Origin: Immundisolibacter sp.
Lineage (GTDB): Bacteria; Pseudomonadota; Gammaproteobacteria; Immundisolibacterales; Immundisolibacteraceae
DNA length: 64,000 bases
Reading direction: 5' to 3'
NCBI RefSeq assembly: GCF_014359565.1
Contig: NZ_JACIZD010000006.1
Coordinates: 1-64,000, forward strand
Shown here one piece after another: positions 7,760-16,360 of the stretch. Position 1 is the first letter of the stretch. Each line of letters opens with the position of its first letter. Position numbers and translations under genes: made by a program. The notes below the pieces were generated by a model. The model did not search any database, was not told the DNA's origin, and was given only the letters and a program-made list of their open reading frames with translations.

Positions 7760-8950
7760 CTAGCCGTTGACGTAATCATCAACGGCCTTGTAGCCGTGGC
7801 GAATTAGAATTTCATGGTCCTGCAGATGCATGAATTTTTTGGCGCCGGACTTCAATGCGGCATGCGTGGCTTCCATCGTGGCGGTGTCCTCCAGCCAGGC
7901 ATTGCGTTGCAACACCTGCCCATACTCGTGGCTGAAGCGTTCGCCGGCGTTTTGCGGGGGACGGAAATACTGGATTCCCTCCCACAGCGTCTTGTCGACC
8001 GCGATCGGCTCGAACTGGTGCGTGAAATACAGGCCATCCATGACGTGGACCAGAAAATTTGGAAACAACACGGCCAAGTCGAACGCAAATGTCGGGTCGC
8101 GGCGCGGATTGATTCGCGGCGGCAACTCGGTCCGTGCGCCGGGCTTGGCGATGGAAGACGTGCCTAGGCGATGGGCAAGACTAGCGACCGGCGTCGGTTT
8201 GGGGCCTTTCTCGGTCATGTATATGGCGCTGCTGCGATGAGGGCCGAACAGCTCGACGTCCCAGATCTTGGCCGCGAAGCCGTCCGGGAACGAGCCAGCG
8301 TGAATGGTGGACACGTGATAGGCCTCCGAAAAGGCATCCTGCGCCACCTTCCAGTTACAGTTCAGGACTGTGCGGTAGCTGTAGACAGCGGTCATTTCGC
8401 CAAACGGAAAGCCACTGTAGCGTGTGCCGGCCTCGCCCAGAAAATCCTCAAGCGACTGAGGCGGCTGCGGATCAAGGTGGGCGAATACAAAGCCCTCCCA
8501 GACCTGCACCGCTACCGGTGTCAAGCCGTTGTCGCAGCGCTTGAAGCTGTCAAAAAACTCTTCCTCCTGCGGCACATCGGTCAACTGACCCTGGGTGTCG
8601 TAGGTCCAACCGTGAAAGTGGCAGAAAAAGCTGCGGCTGCGGCCGCGGCCTTCTTCCGCCCATATCACGCGGTTACCACGATGCGAGCAGGTATTGTGAA
8701 ACCCCCTGATTCGGTTATCGTTTCCACGCACAAGAATGATGGTTGTGTCCCAGATGGGCATCGGCTTGAGCTTCCATGAGCCAGGTCCACTGAATTCCTC
8801 TATGCGACCAACCTTTAACCACACACGCTTGAACAACTTTTCTTTCTCGCGATGAAAATATTCATCGGAAATGCAGGGATCAACTGGAACGGGGTCTGTC
8901 CCCAAGTTCGGGAAGGTGCGAGCCCAGACATGATCGGCCAATTTATTCAT
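7760..8950 (-). CDS. Rieske non-heme iron oxygenase, alpha subunit
   Basis: A 396-residue aromatic-ring-hydroxylating-type oxygenase. The Rieske [2Fe-2S] ligands are C88-x-H90 (CSHRGNRV) and C110-x2-H113 (FFCHFHGW). The mononuclear iron site has H212 and H217 (AYHVSTIH), with D355 as a candidate carboxylate ligand. The residue expected to bridge the two centres, Asp in most family members, is Glu209 (SEAYHV). AGGAG precedes the ATG. No ferredoxin or reductase gene is present in the window, so electron donors are encoded elsewhere. The product could be a cis-diol, a hydroxylated or a demethylated compound. Confidence 0.9.
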   Translation of the reverse strand: MNKLADHVWARTFPNLGTDPVPVDPCISDEYFHREKEKLFKRVWLKVGRIEEFSGPGSWKLKPMPIWDTTIILVRGNDNRIRGFHNTCSHRGNRVIWAEEGRGRSRSFFCHFHGWTYDTQGQLTDVPQEEEFFDSFKRCDNGLTPVAVQVWEGFVFAHLDPQPPQSLEDFLGEAGTRYSGFPFGEMTAVYSYRTVLNCNWKVAQDAFSEAYHVSTIHAGSFPDGFAAKIWDVELFGPHRSSAIYMTEKGPKPTPVASLAHRLGTSSIAKPGARTELPPRINPRRDPTFAFDLAVLFPNFLVHVMDGLYFTHQFEPIAVDKTLWEGIQYFRPPQNAGERFSHEYGQVLQRNAWLEDTATMEATHAALKSGAKKFMHLQDHEILIRHGYKAVDDYVNG

Positions 8951-9005
8951 GATAAATCTCCTTCGGTAGGGTCAATAAGACCGATGTGATCGACATTGCG
9001 CGGGT

Positions 9006-10280
9006 CTAGTTCATGCCATCTTTCCCAGCTGCGAATGTAGACAGAATATTTGCACTAAAATTTTCTTCTTTTAAGGTGGGGTCGTTAATTTTATAATTCT
9101 GCGAATCAATATAGGTGGCCCTCTCAAACTGAAAATCAATTGCCTGAGTGTGAGTAAAGCCCAATCCCGGATATCCGTCAACGCTTTTAATTGGCGCATA
9201 GGATTGCCGCCAAATTCTCCAGAATTGCCCCTTCTTGTCATAAATTTCGGACAGAACGAAAGTTGGAAAGCTCGTTTCCATATAAAGAGTTTTTTTGCCG
9301 TACGGGTGCTCGGCGGGAGGAGTTGCTTCGATCACATAAACTTCCCGGGGCTCCCACTCGACGTTGATCGGGTTCCAATAGGGTGGTTGCATGTCGAGCC
9401 GATCTTTGAGTTCGTGTGGCAGATTGGGGTCGGGCGCATGCATTACGGCAAGAAGCCAGCGTTTTTCGATCAACTTAAAATCCTTATACCACAATGGCCA
9501 TGCGTCAATCCCCTGATTGTCATCGTTAAGCAGGTCCATTTGCGGCTGAGGATCCATCCATACGCCACTACCGGACACTCGACGCACTCGCCGAAGGGAT
9601 TTTACGTACACCCAAACATCGTCTGGGCGCCCATCCGCATATTGCATTTGGAAATTACCTATGCCGGCAACGTCGTACGGCTTGCTAAGGGCTAGTACCA
9701 ATCGAATGTGCTCCAGCCCGCTGCCCAATTTGGAATCGGTGCCTGTATAACGGCCGCTCATGCGAAAACGATAGTTGCTTCCACGCAAGCTCCTGATTAC
9801 GCCATCTTTTTTTGCGGTAATGGCGATTGGCGCATCGGCGATCCAGACATCTGGAATGACTGGGTTCGCAAGTCGGTGATTCCAGATCAGTTTATATGCC
9901 GCGTTGGGGTCAGTCATGTCCACGGTTGGAAATGGAATGCCGGCCACATGCCCAGTCACGGTTTTCGAAGCAGGGTCAAAGATCGCCTTCCCGGAATTCT
10001 GATTGGTTGCTGCTATGTATCTTGGGTCCAGCTCAATAGTTTCATGACGACGCAATGGCATTTTGAGGCCGTGGTTACGAACCCACATCGCCATTTGTCC
10101 GGTGAGCAAGTCCTTGATTTTATGGCCTTCAAATGTATCCTCCCAAACGGCGTCAATGTTGCTGGATTCGATAACGAATCCTGGGGGTAACTCTTTGGCA
10201 TTAGCTGTCGCTGAGCTCATGCCAATCATGGCTAGGGCCAATGAAGTGGTGGTGCGGAGAGACGGCCATATCGTTTTCAT
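9006..10280 (-). CDS. DUF1329 outer-membrane-associated protein
   Basis: A 424-residue secreted protein with an N-terminal signal peptide (cleavage probable after SATANA). It belongs to the DUF1329 family, which has a LolA/LolB-like fold and is almost always paired with DUF1302, as here. Typical blocks are a GQMAMWVRNHG segment, tryptophan-rich DDVWVYVKSLRRVRRVSG, and the C-terminal WRIWRQSYAP. Pairs of this type are repeatedly found near catabolic genes for hydrophobic compounds and are thought to help move such compounds across the outer membrane. It is noticeably AT-rich: the line 9061-9120 is 35% GC by count. Confidence 0.88.
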   Translation of the reverse strand: MKTIWPSLRTTTSLALAMIGMSSATANAKELPPGFVIESSNIDAVWEDTFEGHKIKDLLTGQMAMWVRNHGLKMPLRRHETIELDPRYIAATNQNSGKAIFDPASKTVTGHVAGIPFPTVDMTDPNAAYKLIWNHRLANPVIPDVWIADAPIAITAKKDGVIRSLRGSNYRFRMSGRYTGTDSKLGSGLEHIRLVLALSKPYDVAGIGNFQMQYADGRPDDVWVYVKSLRRVRRVSGSGVWMDPQPQMDLLNDDNQGIDAWPLWYKDFKLIEKRWLLAVMHAPDPNLPHELKDRLDMQPPYWNPINVEWEPREVYVIEATPPAEHPYGKKTLYMETSFPTFVLSEIYDKKGQFWRIWRQSYAPIKSVDGYPGLGFTHTQAIDFQFERATYIDSQNYKINDPTLKEENFSANILSTFAAGKDGMN

Positions 10281-10336
10281 GAGATATAAAACTCCAAGTC
10301 AGTGAGGTTCGGTGGTTCGCTTTGCGTGTGTGTTGG

Positions 10337-11851
10337 CTAGAATTGATATGTCACTCTTGCGACCAGCTGGTTGTTGTTGTCAAACGTGCCAAAGGTGTGC
10401 GTGCAACCCAGCCCCTTTCCCGAGGGCGATGTCGAGCACGTGTCCTGACTTTTGTAAAATAAATACGTTTCGCCCTTGATGCGCCAATGGTTGCCGGGCT
10501 TGTATTCGATTCCGGGGATAACCACCCCTCCACCATAGCTTACGTCATGAATCAAGACCAGTGAAGGCGATAGGGAATCATGGCGAAAATTCATGGAAAA
10601 TAGCGCCGTTCCTACGATGGAATGCTCTTTCTTTCTGGCGGTGAAATCGGTGATCTGGTCGGATCGGTCGTAGTCGACAATCCAGGTATCAAAGAGCTGT
10701 AAAGTGAGCTGCGGGGGACCGCTGGTTTGCGGGCCGATAGAGCGTATGGATCGATCATATCCAAGCATGAGGCGAGCCGTGTCTTTTTCGATCACGCCGC
10801 CGGCACCGGCATTGGGCGTGCCGATCAGGCCAAAGTTATAGGGCTTGTTCGGGGTATAGGCTATCTCAGAACGCCAGACTCCGCCCCATATTGGGCCACT
10901 CACTGTTCCGCCAAAAATGTCTACATCGGGGAAAATGAATTCCCCTAGTCCGTTTTTAGGGGCGTTTCCGTATGGATTGCCAATGAAATTCAGAACCGCC
11001 TCCTGCTGCATTGTGTGATAATAGTTGAGGGAATAGGTCAGGTTGCTGATGTCGCCGACCCAGCGCGCACCGTAGGATGGATCATCCTCGTCGCCTTTTT
11101 CATGATGGAAATTGTAGGGAAAGATGCGCAAGGTGTTGGTGCCCTTGTTAGGCTGGCCAGCCCAACGGCCACCGAACAGATCATAGGTGTTTCCCATATC
11201 TGAACCACTGTCTAATCCAGGACGTATCACCGCCTGTAGTGAGCCATTCCATTCAAATATGGAGTATTCGAGATTGACTAGCCACAAGGGCTTTCGCCAC
11301 TCTTCGTTTTCGGCTTGAAACTGGACGATGCTATTGTCGTAACCGTGGATTACGTCCATGGCTTGAAAGAAGTCTGTCTCGCCCCACACCACCTGTTGCT
11401 TGCCAAGACGCAGGCGGAGGCGCTCCGTGAGGTTTGCGTCCATGTAAAGCTCACGCAGTTCGTCGGCGTCGTAGTGTTCGAGCAGATCCACTGGCGTACC
11501 TTTTGCGTCGGCTGCATCCTCCAGATCATCCAAGTAGCCCGTGTTGGCCTCTCGGGAAAAACGTCCGATTGCTACCCAATTGGTTGGTCCAAGTTGCGTT
11601 TGTAACTGCAGCAAGGTGCTGAAGCGGGCCATGCTGAGGTCGCCTTTTCCGTCTACCGGTTTGCCGTCGGCGCCGAGTTCCGGATGGTCTTGCAGGTTCA
11701 TGGCGAACCATCCGCGCGCATAGCCGGTGAGGTTCAGCTCGACCTCGGGAGAAAGTTCCAGGGTGATTGAATTTGCGGACGAAGACGCGGCAATCATGAC
11801 TGCGCATATGGCTAGCGGACGAATGGGCGTTGCGGTCGGACCTGGCTTCAT
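10337..11851 (-). CDS. DUF1302 outer-membrane beta-barrel protein
   Basis: A 504-residue protein with a signal peptide (cleavage likely near SSSANS). It has a porin-like pattern of alternating strands ending in the aromatic C-terminus RVTYQF, the usual signal for outer-membrane barrel insertion. Family features seen are LTGYARGWFAMNLQ, LGKQQVVWGETDFFQAMD and repeated short amphipathic strands. It is the first gene of the run and 56 bp upstream of DUF1329; the pair is a recurrent unit of a hydrophobic-substrate uptake or efflux system. GGGAG lies at good distance from the ATG. A sampled line (10861-10920) is 53% GC. Confidence 0.88.
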   Translation of the reverse strand: MKPGPTATPIRPLAICAVMIAASSSANSITLELSPEVELNLTGYARGWFAMNLQDHPELGADGKPVDGKGDLSMARFSTLLQLQTQLGPTNWVAIGRFSREANTGYLDDLEDAADAKGTPVDLLEHYDADELRELYMDANLTERLRLRLGKQQVVWGETDFFQAMDVIHGYDNSIVQFQAENEEWRKPLWLVNLEYSIFEWNGSLQAVIRPGLDSGSDMGNTYDLFGGRWAGQPNKGTNTLRIFPYNFHHEKGDEDDPSYGARWVGDISNLTYSLNYYHTMQQEAVLNFIGNPYGNAPKNGLGEFIFPDVDIFGGTVSGPIWGGVWRSEIAYTPNKPYNFGLIGTPNAGAGGVIEKDTARLMLGYDRSIRSIGPQTSGPPQLTLQLFDTWIVDYDRSDQITDFTARKKEHSIVGTALFSMNFRHDSLSPSLVLIHDVSYGGGVVIPGIEYKPGNHWRIKGETYLFYKSQDTCSTSPSGKGLGCTHTFGTFDNNNQLVARVTYQF

Positions 11852-11963
11852 TGCTGTTCTCCCTGGAGGTCGATGGGTATGAGTCGCTACGTGGTCAAGG
11901 CAGTGTCATGTCACGCGGGGACGAAGGCCGGTTTTGGTCGAGAACTAGTCAGTAACGTGAACG

Positions 11964-11991
11964 ATTGCATGGTGGGATAGGCCGAAGTCAA
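11964..11991 (-). promoter_or_regulatory. candidate sigma-70 promoter for the DUF1302-led gene run
   Basis: Read on the minus strand, TTGACT (11991-11986), a 16-bp spacer and TGCAAT (11969-11964) lie about 110 bp upstream of the DUF1302 start. The -35 is a 5/6 match and the -10 a 4/6 match. The surrounding gap 11852-12132 is AT-rich and otherwise holds only the hairpin at 12041-12081. Confidence 0.35.
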
Positions 11992-12040
11992 TTCAAAAAT
12001 GTATTTCATATTGGTTTAAGCATTTGGTGTGCCATGTTGT

Positions 12041-12081
12041 CGGCCGCCGCGACCGCTGGGCGGTTCGGGTCGCAACGGCCG
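12041..12081. other. 14-bp inverted repeat downstream of aceB
   Basis: The arms 12041-12054 and 12068-12081 pair over 14 positions on the minus strand, two of them G-T, with a 13-base loop. It lies about 50 bp beyond the aceB stop and has no T-run, so it could be an RNA-stabilising hairpin or a factor-dependent terminator separating aceB from the catabolic genes. Confidence 0.45.
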
Positions 12082-12132
12082 GGTATGCAGCGCGGAAACT
12101 CAAGCGCAGGCTTACTTTTACGGAAATCGTTT

Positions 12133-13752
12133 TTAATTTTTATCGTTCGTTAATGCGTCGTACGCCTGCAGGGTGAGGAACTCGTGGAAGTATTGGTCGA
12201 AGACTAAGTGGTCAAAAATGGTGCGCGCTTGCCTTAGCGCGGTGCGCCCTAGTGGCGAGAGGGTGGGCGCGAGGTCCGCGCATGCGCGGTCGGCTAGTTC
12301 GGTGACCGAGGCCAGGGTTATGGGGTTGTGGGTGTCGGTCGAGGCGCCGTGATGAATCCACTGCCACAGCTGGGCGCGGGCGATTTCTGCTGTGGCGGCG
12401 TCTTCCATCAGGTTGTTGATGGCCACCGCGCCGGAGCCTTGCAACCAGGCGGTCAGGTACTGCAGCGACACATAGACGTTGTTGTGCACCCCTGCGTCGG
12501 TGATGGTGGCGCCGGGTACGTGGACGTCGAGCAGCTGTTGGGCAGTGACGGCAACCTCGGGTCTTTGGCGCCGCAATTGATTGTCTGCAGGCCCGAGCTT
12601 CGTCTCGAAGACGTCCAGCGCGACCGGAACCAGATCCGGGTGTGCCACCCAGCTACCGTCAAAGCCGTCGTCGGCCTCGCGCTGTTTGTCCGCTCGCACC
12701 GCGGCCAGGGCGCGCTCTGTGACTTGGGCGTCGCGCCGGTTCGGAATGAACGCGGCCATGCCGCCGATGGCGTGAATACCGCGTCGGTGGCACGTTTGAA
12801 CCAGCAGCTCGGTGTAGGCACGCATGAACGGTACGGTCATCGTGACCTGTGCGCGGTCGGGCAACAGAAAATCGGCGCGGCTGTTGAACTTCTTGATGAT
12901 GCTGAAGATGTAATCCCAGCGACCCGCGTTCAGGCCCACGATGTGTTCGCGCAGTGCGTAGATGATTTCGTCCATCTCCAGCGCCGCCAGGACGGTCTCG
13001 ATCAGCACTGTTGCCCGAATGCTGCTTCGGGGCAGCCCGAGCCGGTCTTCGGTGAAGTCGAAAACCTGGTTCCACCAGGCCGCCTCGTGGTTGCTTTCAA
13101 GCTTGGGCAGGTAGAAATAGGGCCCGCTGTCCCTGGCCAACAGTTCCTGGGCGTTGTTGAAGCAGTACAGGCCAAAGTCGAACAACGCGCCTGCAACCGG
13201 TGAGCCGTCTACGAAGAAATGGCGCTCAGGCAGATGCAGCCCGCGCGGACGCACAACCAGAGTGGCTGTGCTTGGCTTGAGGCGGTATTCGGGCCCGCCT
13301 TCCTGCTGGTAGCGGATGGTCCTGCGCACCGCGTCCATGAGGTTTACCTGGCCCTGCAGGCAGTTGTCCCATGTGGGTGCGTTGGCGTCCTCGAGGTCCG
13401 CCATGAAGACTTTGGCGCCTGAATTGAGCGCGTTGATCATCATCTTGCGCTCCACCGGCCCGGTGATCTCGATTTTTCGGTTCTGCAAGTCGGCTGGCGC
13501 GGGGTTTGCTTGCCACTGTGCCGCCCGCAGGTCCTGCGTCTGCGCTGGGAAGTCCGGCAGGTAGCCTGCGTCGAACTGCTCCTGGCGTCGCGCCCGCACA
13601 GCAAGTAGTTCCAGCCGCGAGGCATCGAAACGCCGGTGTAGTTCGGCGACAAACTGCATGGCCGATGGGTTCAGGGCATCGGCATAGGAAGCCTTCCAGT
13701 CGCCGCGAAGATCGACGCCTGCCGGTACGGGCGGGATTGTAACTTTGTTCAT
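12133..13752 (-). CDS. aceB: malate synthase A
   Basis: A 539-residue glyoxylate-bypass enzyme condensing acetyl-CoA with glyoxylate to malate (EC 2.3.3.9), close in length to E. coli AceB (533). The family signature GLNAGRWDYIFSIIKKF is followed by the conserved TVPFMRAYTELLVQTCHRRG and IGGMAAFIPNRRD blocks; EITGPVERKMMINALNSGAKVFMADLEDA is the barrel region. The start MNKVTIPPVP was preferred over longer in-frame options that run into the promoter. No isocitrate lyase gene lies in the window. It is divergent from an IclR-type regulator, which is the obvious candidate to control it. Confidence 0.95.
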   Translation of the reverse strand: MNKVTIPPVPAGVDLRGDWKASYADALNPSAMQFVAELHRRFDASRLELLAVRARRQEQFDAGYLPDFPAQTQDLRAAQWQANPAPADLQNRKIEITGPVERKMMINALNSGAKVFMADLEDANAPTWDNCLQGQVNLMDAVRRTIRYQQEGGPEYRLKPSTATLVVRPRGLHLPERHFFVDGSPVAGALFDFGLYCFNNAQELLARDSGPYFYLPKLESNHEAAWWNQVFDFTEDRLGLPRSSIRATVLIETVLAALEMDEIIYALREHIVGLNAGRWDYIFSIIKKFNSRADFLLPDRAQVTMTVPFMRAYTELLVQTCHRRGIHAIGGMAAFIPNRRDAQVTERALAAVRADKQREADDGFDGSWVAHPDLVPVALDVFETKLGPADNQLRRQRPEVAVTAQQLLDVHVPGATITDAGVHNNVYVSLQYLTAWLQGSGAVAINNLMEDAATAEIARAQLWQWIHHGASTDTHNPITLASVTELADRACADLAPTLSPLGRTALRQARTIFDHLVFDQYFHEFLTLQAYDALTNDKN

Positions 13753-13825
13753 GTTTGGCCTTTTGGTAGGGGGGCGTGTGTGGGAACTGCGGGGTACGCC
13801 CATGTTCATGACACGAGCGAGCTGA

Positions 13826-13853
13826 ACTCTACGTCGCACTGTTTTGTTGTCAA
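13826..13853 (-). promoter_or_regulatory. candidate sigma-70 promoter of aceB
   Basis: On the minus strand a perfect TTGACA (13853-13848), a 16-bp spacer and TAGAGT (13831-13826) stand about 75 bp upstream of the aceB ATG, within the 211-bp divergent region shared with the IclR-type gene. An operator for that regulator would be expected here; I saw no clear palindrome. Confidence 0.5.
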
Positions 13854-13963
13854 TAGGCGAAGTAATATTCCATTTGACGAAAAACTTAGCTTTGGATCGG
13901 TACCAAGGCGCGGGCCGATGCGATACTTCACAGCAGCTCGTCCGCGGATGGAGACCGCACGAT

Positions 13964-14809
13964 ATGGAAAACAATGGCCATACGGCCGAAATCCAAACCG
14001 TTTCAACGCCGTCCCGCGCCGGCCGGCGACGTAGTGCCAGTGCTGCGCAGAGGGGGAGCGTGCGGGCGCTCGAACGGGGCTTGGCTCTGCTCGAGGCCCT
14101 GGCGCAGGCACCTCATAACAACCTGAACGACCTGGCGCAGCGGGTGAAGTTGCCGGCCAGTACCGCGTTTCGTCTGCTGGATACGTTGCAGAAGCAGGGG
14201 TTCGCCACCCAGTCCGAGCAAACAGGCCAATACCAGCTGGGTGTGCGTGCGTTTGAGGTCGGCAGCGCCTTCGTGCCGCGTCTGCAACTGAATGACGTTG
14301 CGCTTCCCGTCATGAAGGCACTGATGCAGGAGGTTGGCGAGACGGTGAACCTGGCCATCCGGGATCAGGCCGACGCGGTCTATATTGCCCAGGTCGAAAG
14401 CCAGCAAATGCTGCGCATGTTCACGCGCCTGGGTGCCCGTACACCGGCTTATTGCAGCGGCGTCGGCAAGGTGTTGCTGGCGTGGTTACCGCTGACCAGC
14501 GTCCGCAGTTTGCTGGGTGTCGGCCCATGGCCGGCCTTCAGCCCCGGCACTATCACCGCGTTTGACGTCCTGGAGCGCGAACTGATCAAGATTCGGCATC
14601 TTGGTTATGGAATGGACAACGAGGAGCGGGAAGTGGGGGTGCGCTGCATAGCGGTGCCGATTACGGACGCCAGCGGCGGCGTGGCTGCCGCACTCAGCCT
14701 GTCAGCACCATCGGTGCGTTTTTCGCAGGAACGGGTGCAGCGCACCATTCCGTTGATCGTCGCCGCGGGCCAGAAGATTTCCGAGCAACTTTGTTTGGCT
14801 GCCAGGTAA
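13964..14809 (+). CDS. IclR-family transcriptional regulator
   Basis: A 281-residue regulator. The N-terminal winged helix-turn-helix (about residues 30-95) includes SVRALERGLALLEALAQAP and LPASTAFRLLDTLQKQGF, followed by an IclR effector-binding domain (YCSGVGKVLLAWLP; MDNEEREVGVRCIAVPI). ATG 13964 was chosen with GGAG about 10 bp upstream; longer in-frame starts extend into the shared promoter region. Divergence from aceB suggests it controls the glyoxylate bypass, with glyoxylate or pyruvate-like effectors as in E. coli IclR. That link is inferred from position. Confidence 0.88.
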   Translation: MENNGHTAEIQTVSTPSRAGRRRSASAAQRGSVRALERGLALLEALAQAPHNNLNDLAQRVKLPASTAFRLLDTLQKQGFATQSEQTGQYQLGVRAFEVGSAFVPRLQLNDVALPVMKALMQEVGETVNLAIRDQADAVYIAQVESQQMLRMFTRLGARTPAYCSGVGKVLLAWLPLTSVRSLLGVGPWPAFSPGTITAFDVLERELIKIRHLGYGMDNEEREVGVRCIAVPITDASGGVAAALSLSAPSVRFSQERVQRTIPLIVAAGQKISEQLCLAAR

Positions 14810-14834
14810 CGTGGTTTGGCTGCCAGGTAACGTG
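14793..14834 (+). repeat. two perfect tandem copies of a 21-bp unit across the IclR stop codon
   Basis: Bases 14793-14813 and 14814-14834 are identical and adjacent. The first copy contains the last codons and TAA stop of the regulator gene; the second repeats them just downstream. It looks like a recent slippage duplication with no effect on the protein. Confidence 0.9.
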
Positions 14835-14916
14835 GGGTATTTAAAGACTCACTTTCCCGGCTTGCCGGCCGTGGGGTACATGATGAAATATTCAGCGCTC
14901 CGCTGAGCGTTACAAG

Positions 14917-14980
14917 CCCTCGGAAAAGCCCGCCTTTCCGAGGGCGGGCGCCGAGAAATCCAGCAGGGATTTCTCGGCGC
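14917..14980. terminator. paired hairpins between convergent genes
   Basis: Two stem-loops lie in the 200-bp gap between the convergent IclR and sensor-kinase genes. The first (14917-14944) has a 10-bp stem. The second (14948-14961 with 14967-14980) has a perfect 14-bp stem around a five-base loop. Neither has a T-run, so they may act as factor-dependent terminators or mRNA 3' protectors for both directions. Confidence 0.5.
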
Positions 14981-15007
14981 TCCCACGACGGATCGGGCGT
15001 CGATCAG

Positions 15008-16360
15008 TCAGCCGGCTGGCAGACGCACCGTGACCCGCGCCCCGCCCAGGCGCGGCGAGTCGTCGATGTCGAGGCTGCCGCCGTAGGCGATGGCGATGTC
15101 GCGCACCACGGCAAGGCCGATGCCCTGGCCGGCAACGCGCCGGTCGGCGCGGGCACCGCGCTCCAGGACCGCCTCGCGCAGCGGCGGCGGCACGCCGGGG
15201 CCGTCGTCCTCGAGCGTCAGTTCCAGATTGCGCGGGGCAATCCCGTCGTCGCCGGTCGGCTGCACGCTCAGCCACACCTGCCGTTCGCACCACTTGTAGG
15301 CGTTGTCGAGCAGGCAGCCGAGCAGTTCGTACAGGTCACCCGCGTCGCCGGCGAACTGTACGCCGTGCGGGTCGTCCAGTTCCGCGGCCACGCCCTTGTC
15401 GGCATAGACCTTGTCCAGGCCGGCCATGATGCGGGCGGCTACCTGCGCCACGCCCACTGCGGCGGTGAACGCGGTGCGGCCGGAGGCAGCGGCACGCCGT
15501 GCCTGGTAGGCCAGCGAGGCGTCGATGGCGTCGACGGCGTCGGTCAGCAGGCGCTGCTGGGCCGGCGACACATCGGCCGCGGCGTTGCGTAGCACCGCCA
15601 GCGGCGTCTTGATGCTGTGGGCCAGGTCCGCCAGCGCGTTTCGCTGGCGCAACAGCTGCGCGCGTTCGTGGCGCAGCAGCGCATTCAGGCCGTCCGTGAG
15701 CGGCAACAGTTCGGCCGGATAGCGGCCGGCCAGATCGTCGCGCTCGCCGCGTTCGATGACCCGCAGGTCGTCCGCCACCTGCCGCAGCGGACGCAGGCCC
15801 CAGCGCACGATCAGCATCTGCGTCAGCAGCAGCAGGCCGGCGGCGCCGCCCAGCCACAGCATCAGCGTGGTTTCGAACTGGCCGATCTCGGCCGCCAGCT
15901 CGTCCAGGCGCGCGGCGGTGGAAAACGTGAACTGCTGCGCTGCGCCGCCCTGCACTTCCCAGCCGACGCCGAAGCTGTACGCCAGCAGCGTCTCGCCGTC
16001 GGCGCGTACGCGGGTCCAGGATTCACGTCCCGGCGCGAGGCCGCGCACGAACGGCAGATTCAGTCCCACCGACGAGGGCGAGCGCCACAGCACCTTGCCG
16101 TCGCGGGCGCTGACTTCGGCGTAGCGCCCGGAGCCGGGCACTTCGAGCCGGCTTTCGGGCAGATCCTGGGGTAGTTCCAGCGTGCCGCGCCGCAGCTCGG
16201 CGGCCGACAGTAGGGCGTAGATGTCGGTTTTCAGCCGGGCCCGCAGGGCGTTTTCGGCACTGTCGCGATAGGCCCGGTCCAGCGCCACCGCGGTGGCGCC
16301 CAGGAATACCGCCAGCACCAGCAGCGACGACAGCAGCAGGCGGCGCCGGATCGACCCCAT
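15008..16360 (-). CDS. PhoQ-like membrane sensor histidine kinase
   Basis: A 450-residue kinase with two membrane helices (about 8-28 and 165-185) enclosing a roughly 135-residue periplasmic sensor. A short HAMP-like linker follows, then the phospho-acceptor His248 in ADLAHSIKTPLAVL, the N box (LGCLLDNAYKW), G1 (LEDDGPGVP) and G2 (GQGIGLAVV). Layout and H-box resemble PhoQ. The ATG directly follows the TGA of the response regulator, so the two are translated as a unit. The envelope genes upstream in the same orientation suggest an envelope stress or cation signal. Confidence 0.9.
   Translation of the reverse strand: MGSIRRRLLLSSLLVLAVFLGATAVALDRAYRDSAENALRARLKTDIYALLSAAELRRGTLELPQDLPESRLEVPGSGRYAEVSARDGKVLWRSPSSVGLNLPFVRGLAPGRESWTRVRADGETLLAYSFGVGWEVQGGAAQQFTFSTAARLDELAAEIGQFETTLMLWLGGAAGLLLLTQMLIVRWGLRPLRQVADDLRVIERGERDDLAGRYPAELLPLTDGLNALLRHERAQLLRQRNALADLAHSIKTPLAVLRNAAADVSPAQQRLLTDAVDAIDASLAYQARRAAASGRTAFTAAVGVAQVAARIMAGLDKVYADKGVAAELDDPHGVQFAGDAGDLYELLGCLLDNAYKWCERQVWLSVQPTGDDGIAPRNLELTLEDDGPGVPPPLREAVLERGARADRRVAGQGIGLAVVRDIAIAYGGSLDIDDSPRLGGARVTVRLPAG

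Noticed and set aside
5718-11851. Specific assignment to steroid or terpene degradation
   Set aside because: DUF1302/DUF1329 and LLM genes occur in such clusters, but no diagnostic steroid (kst, hsa) or terpene genes are in the window.
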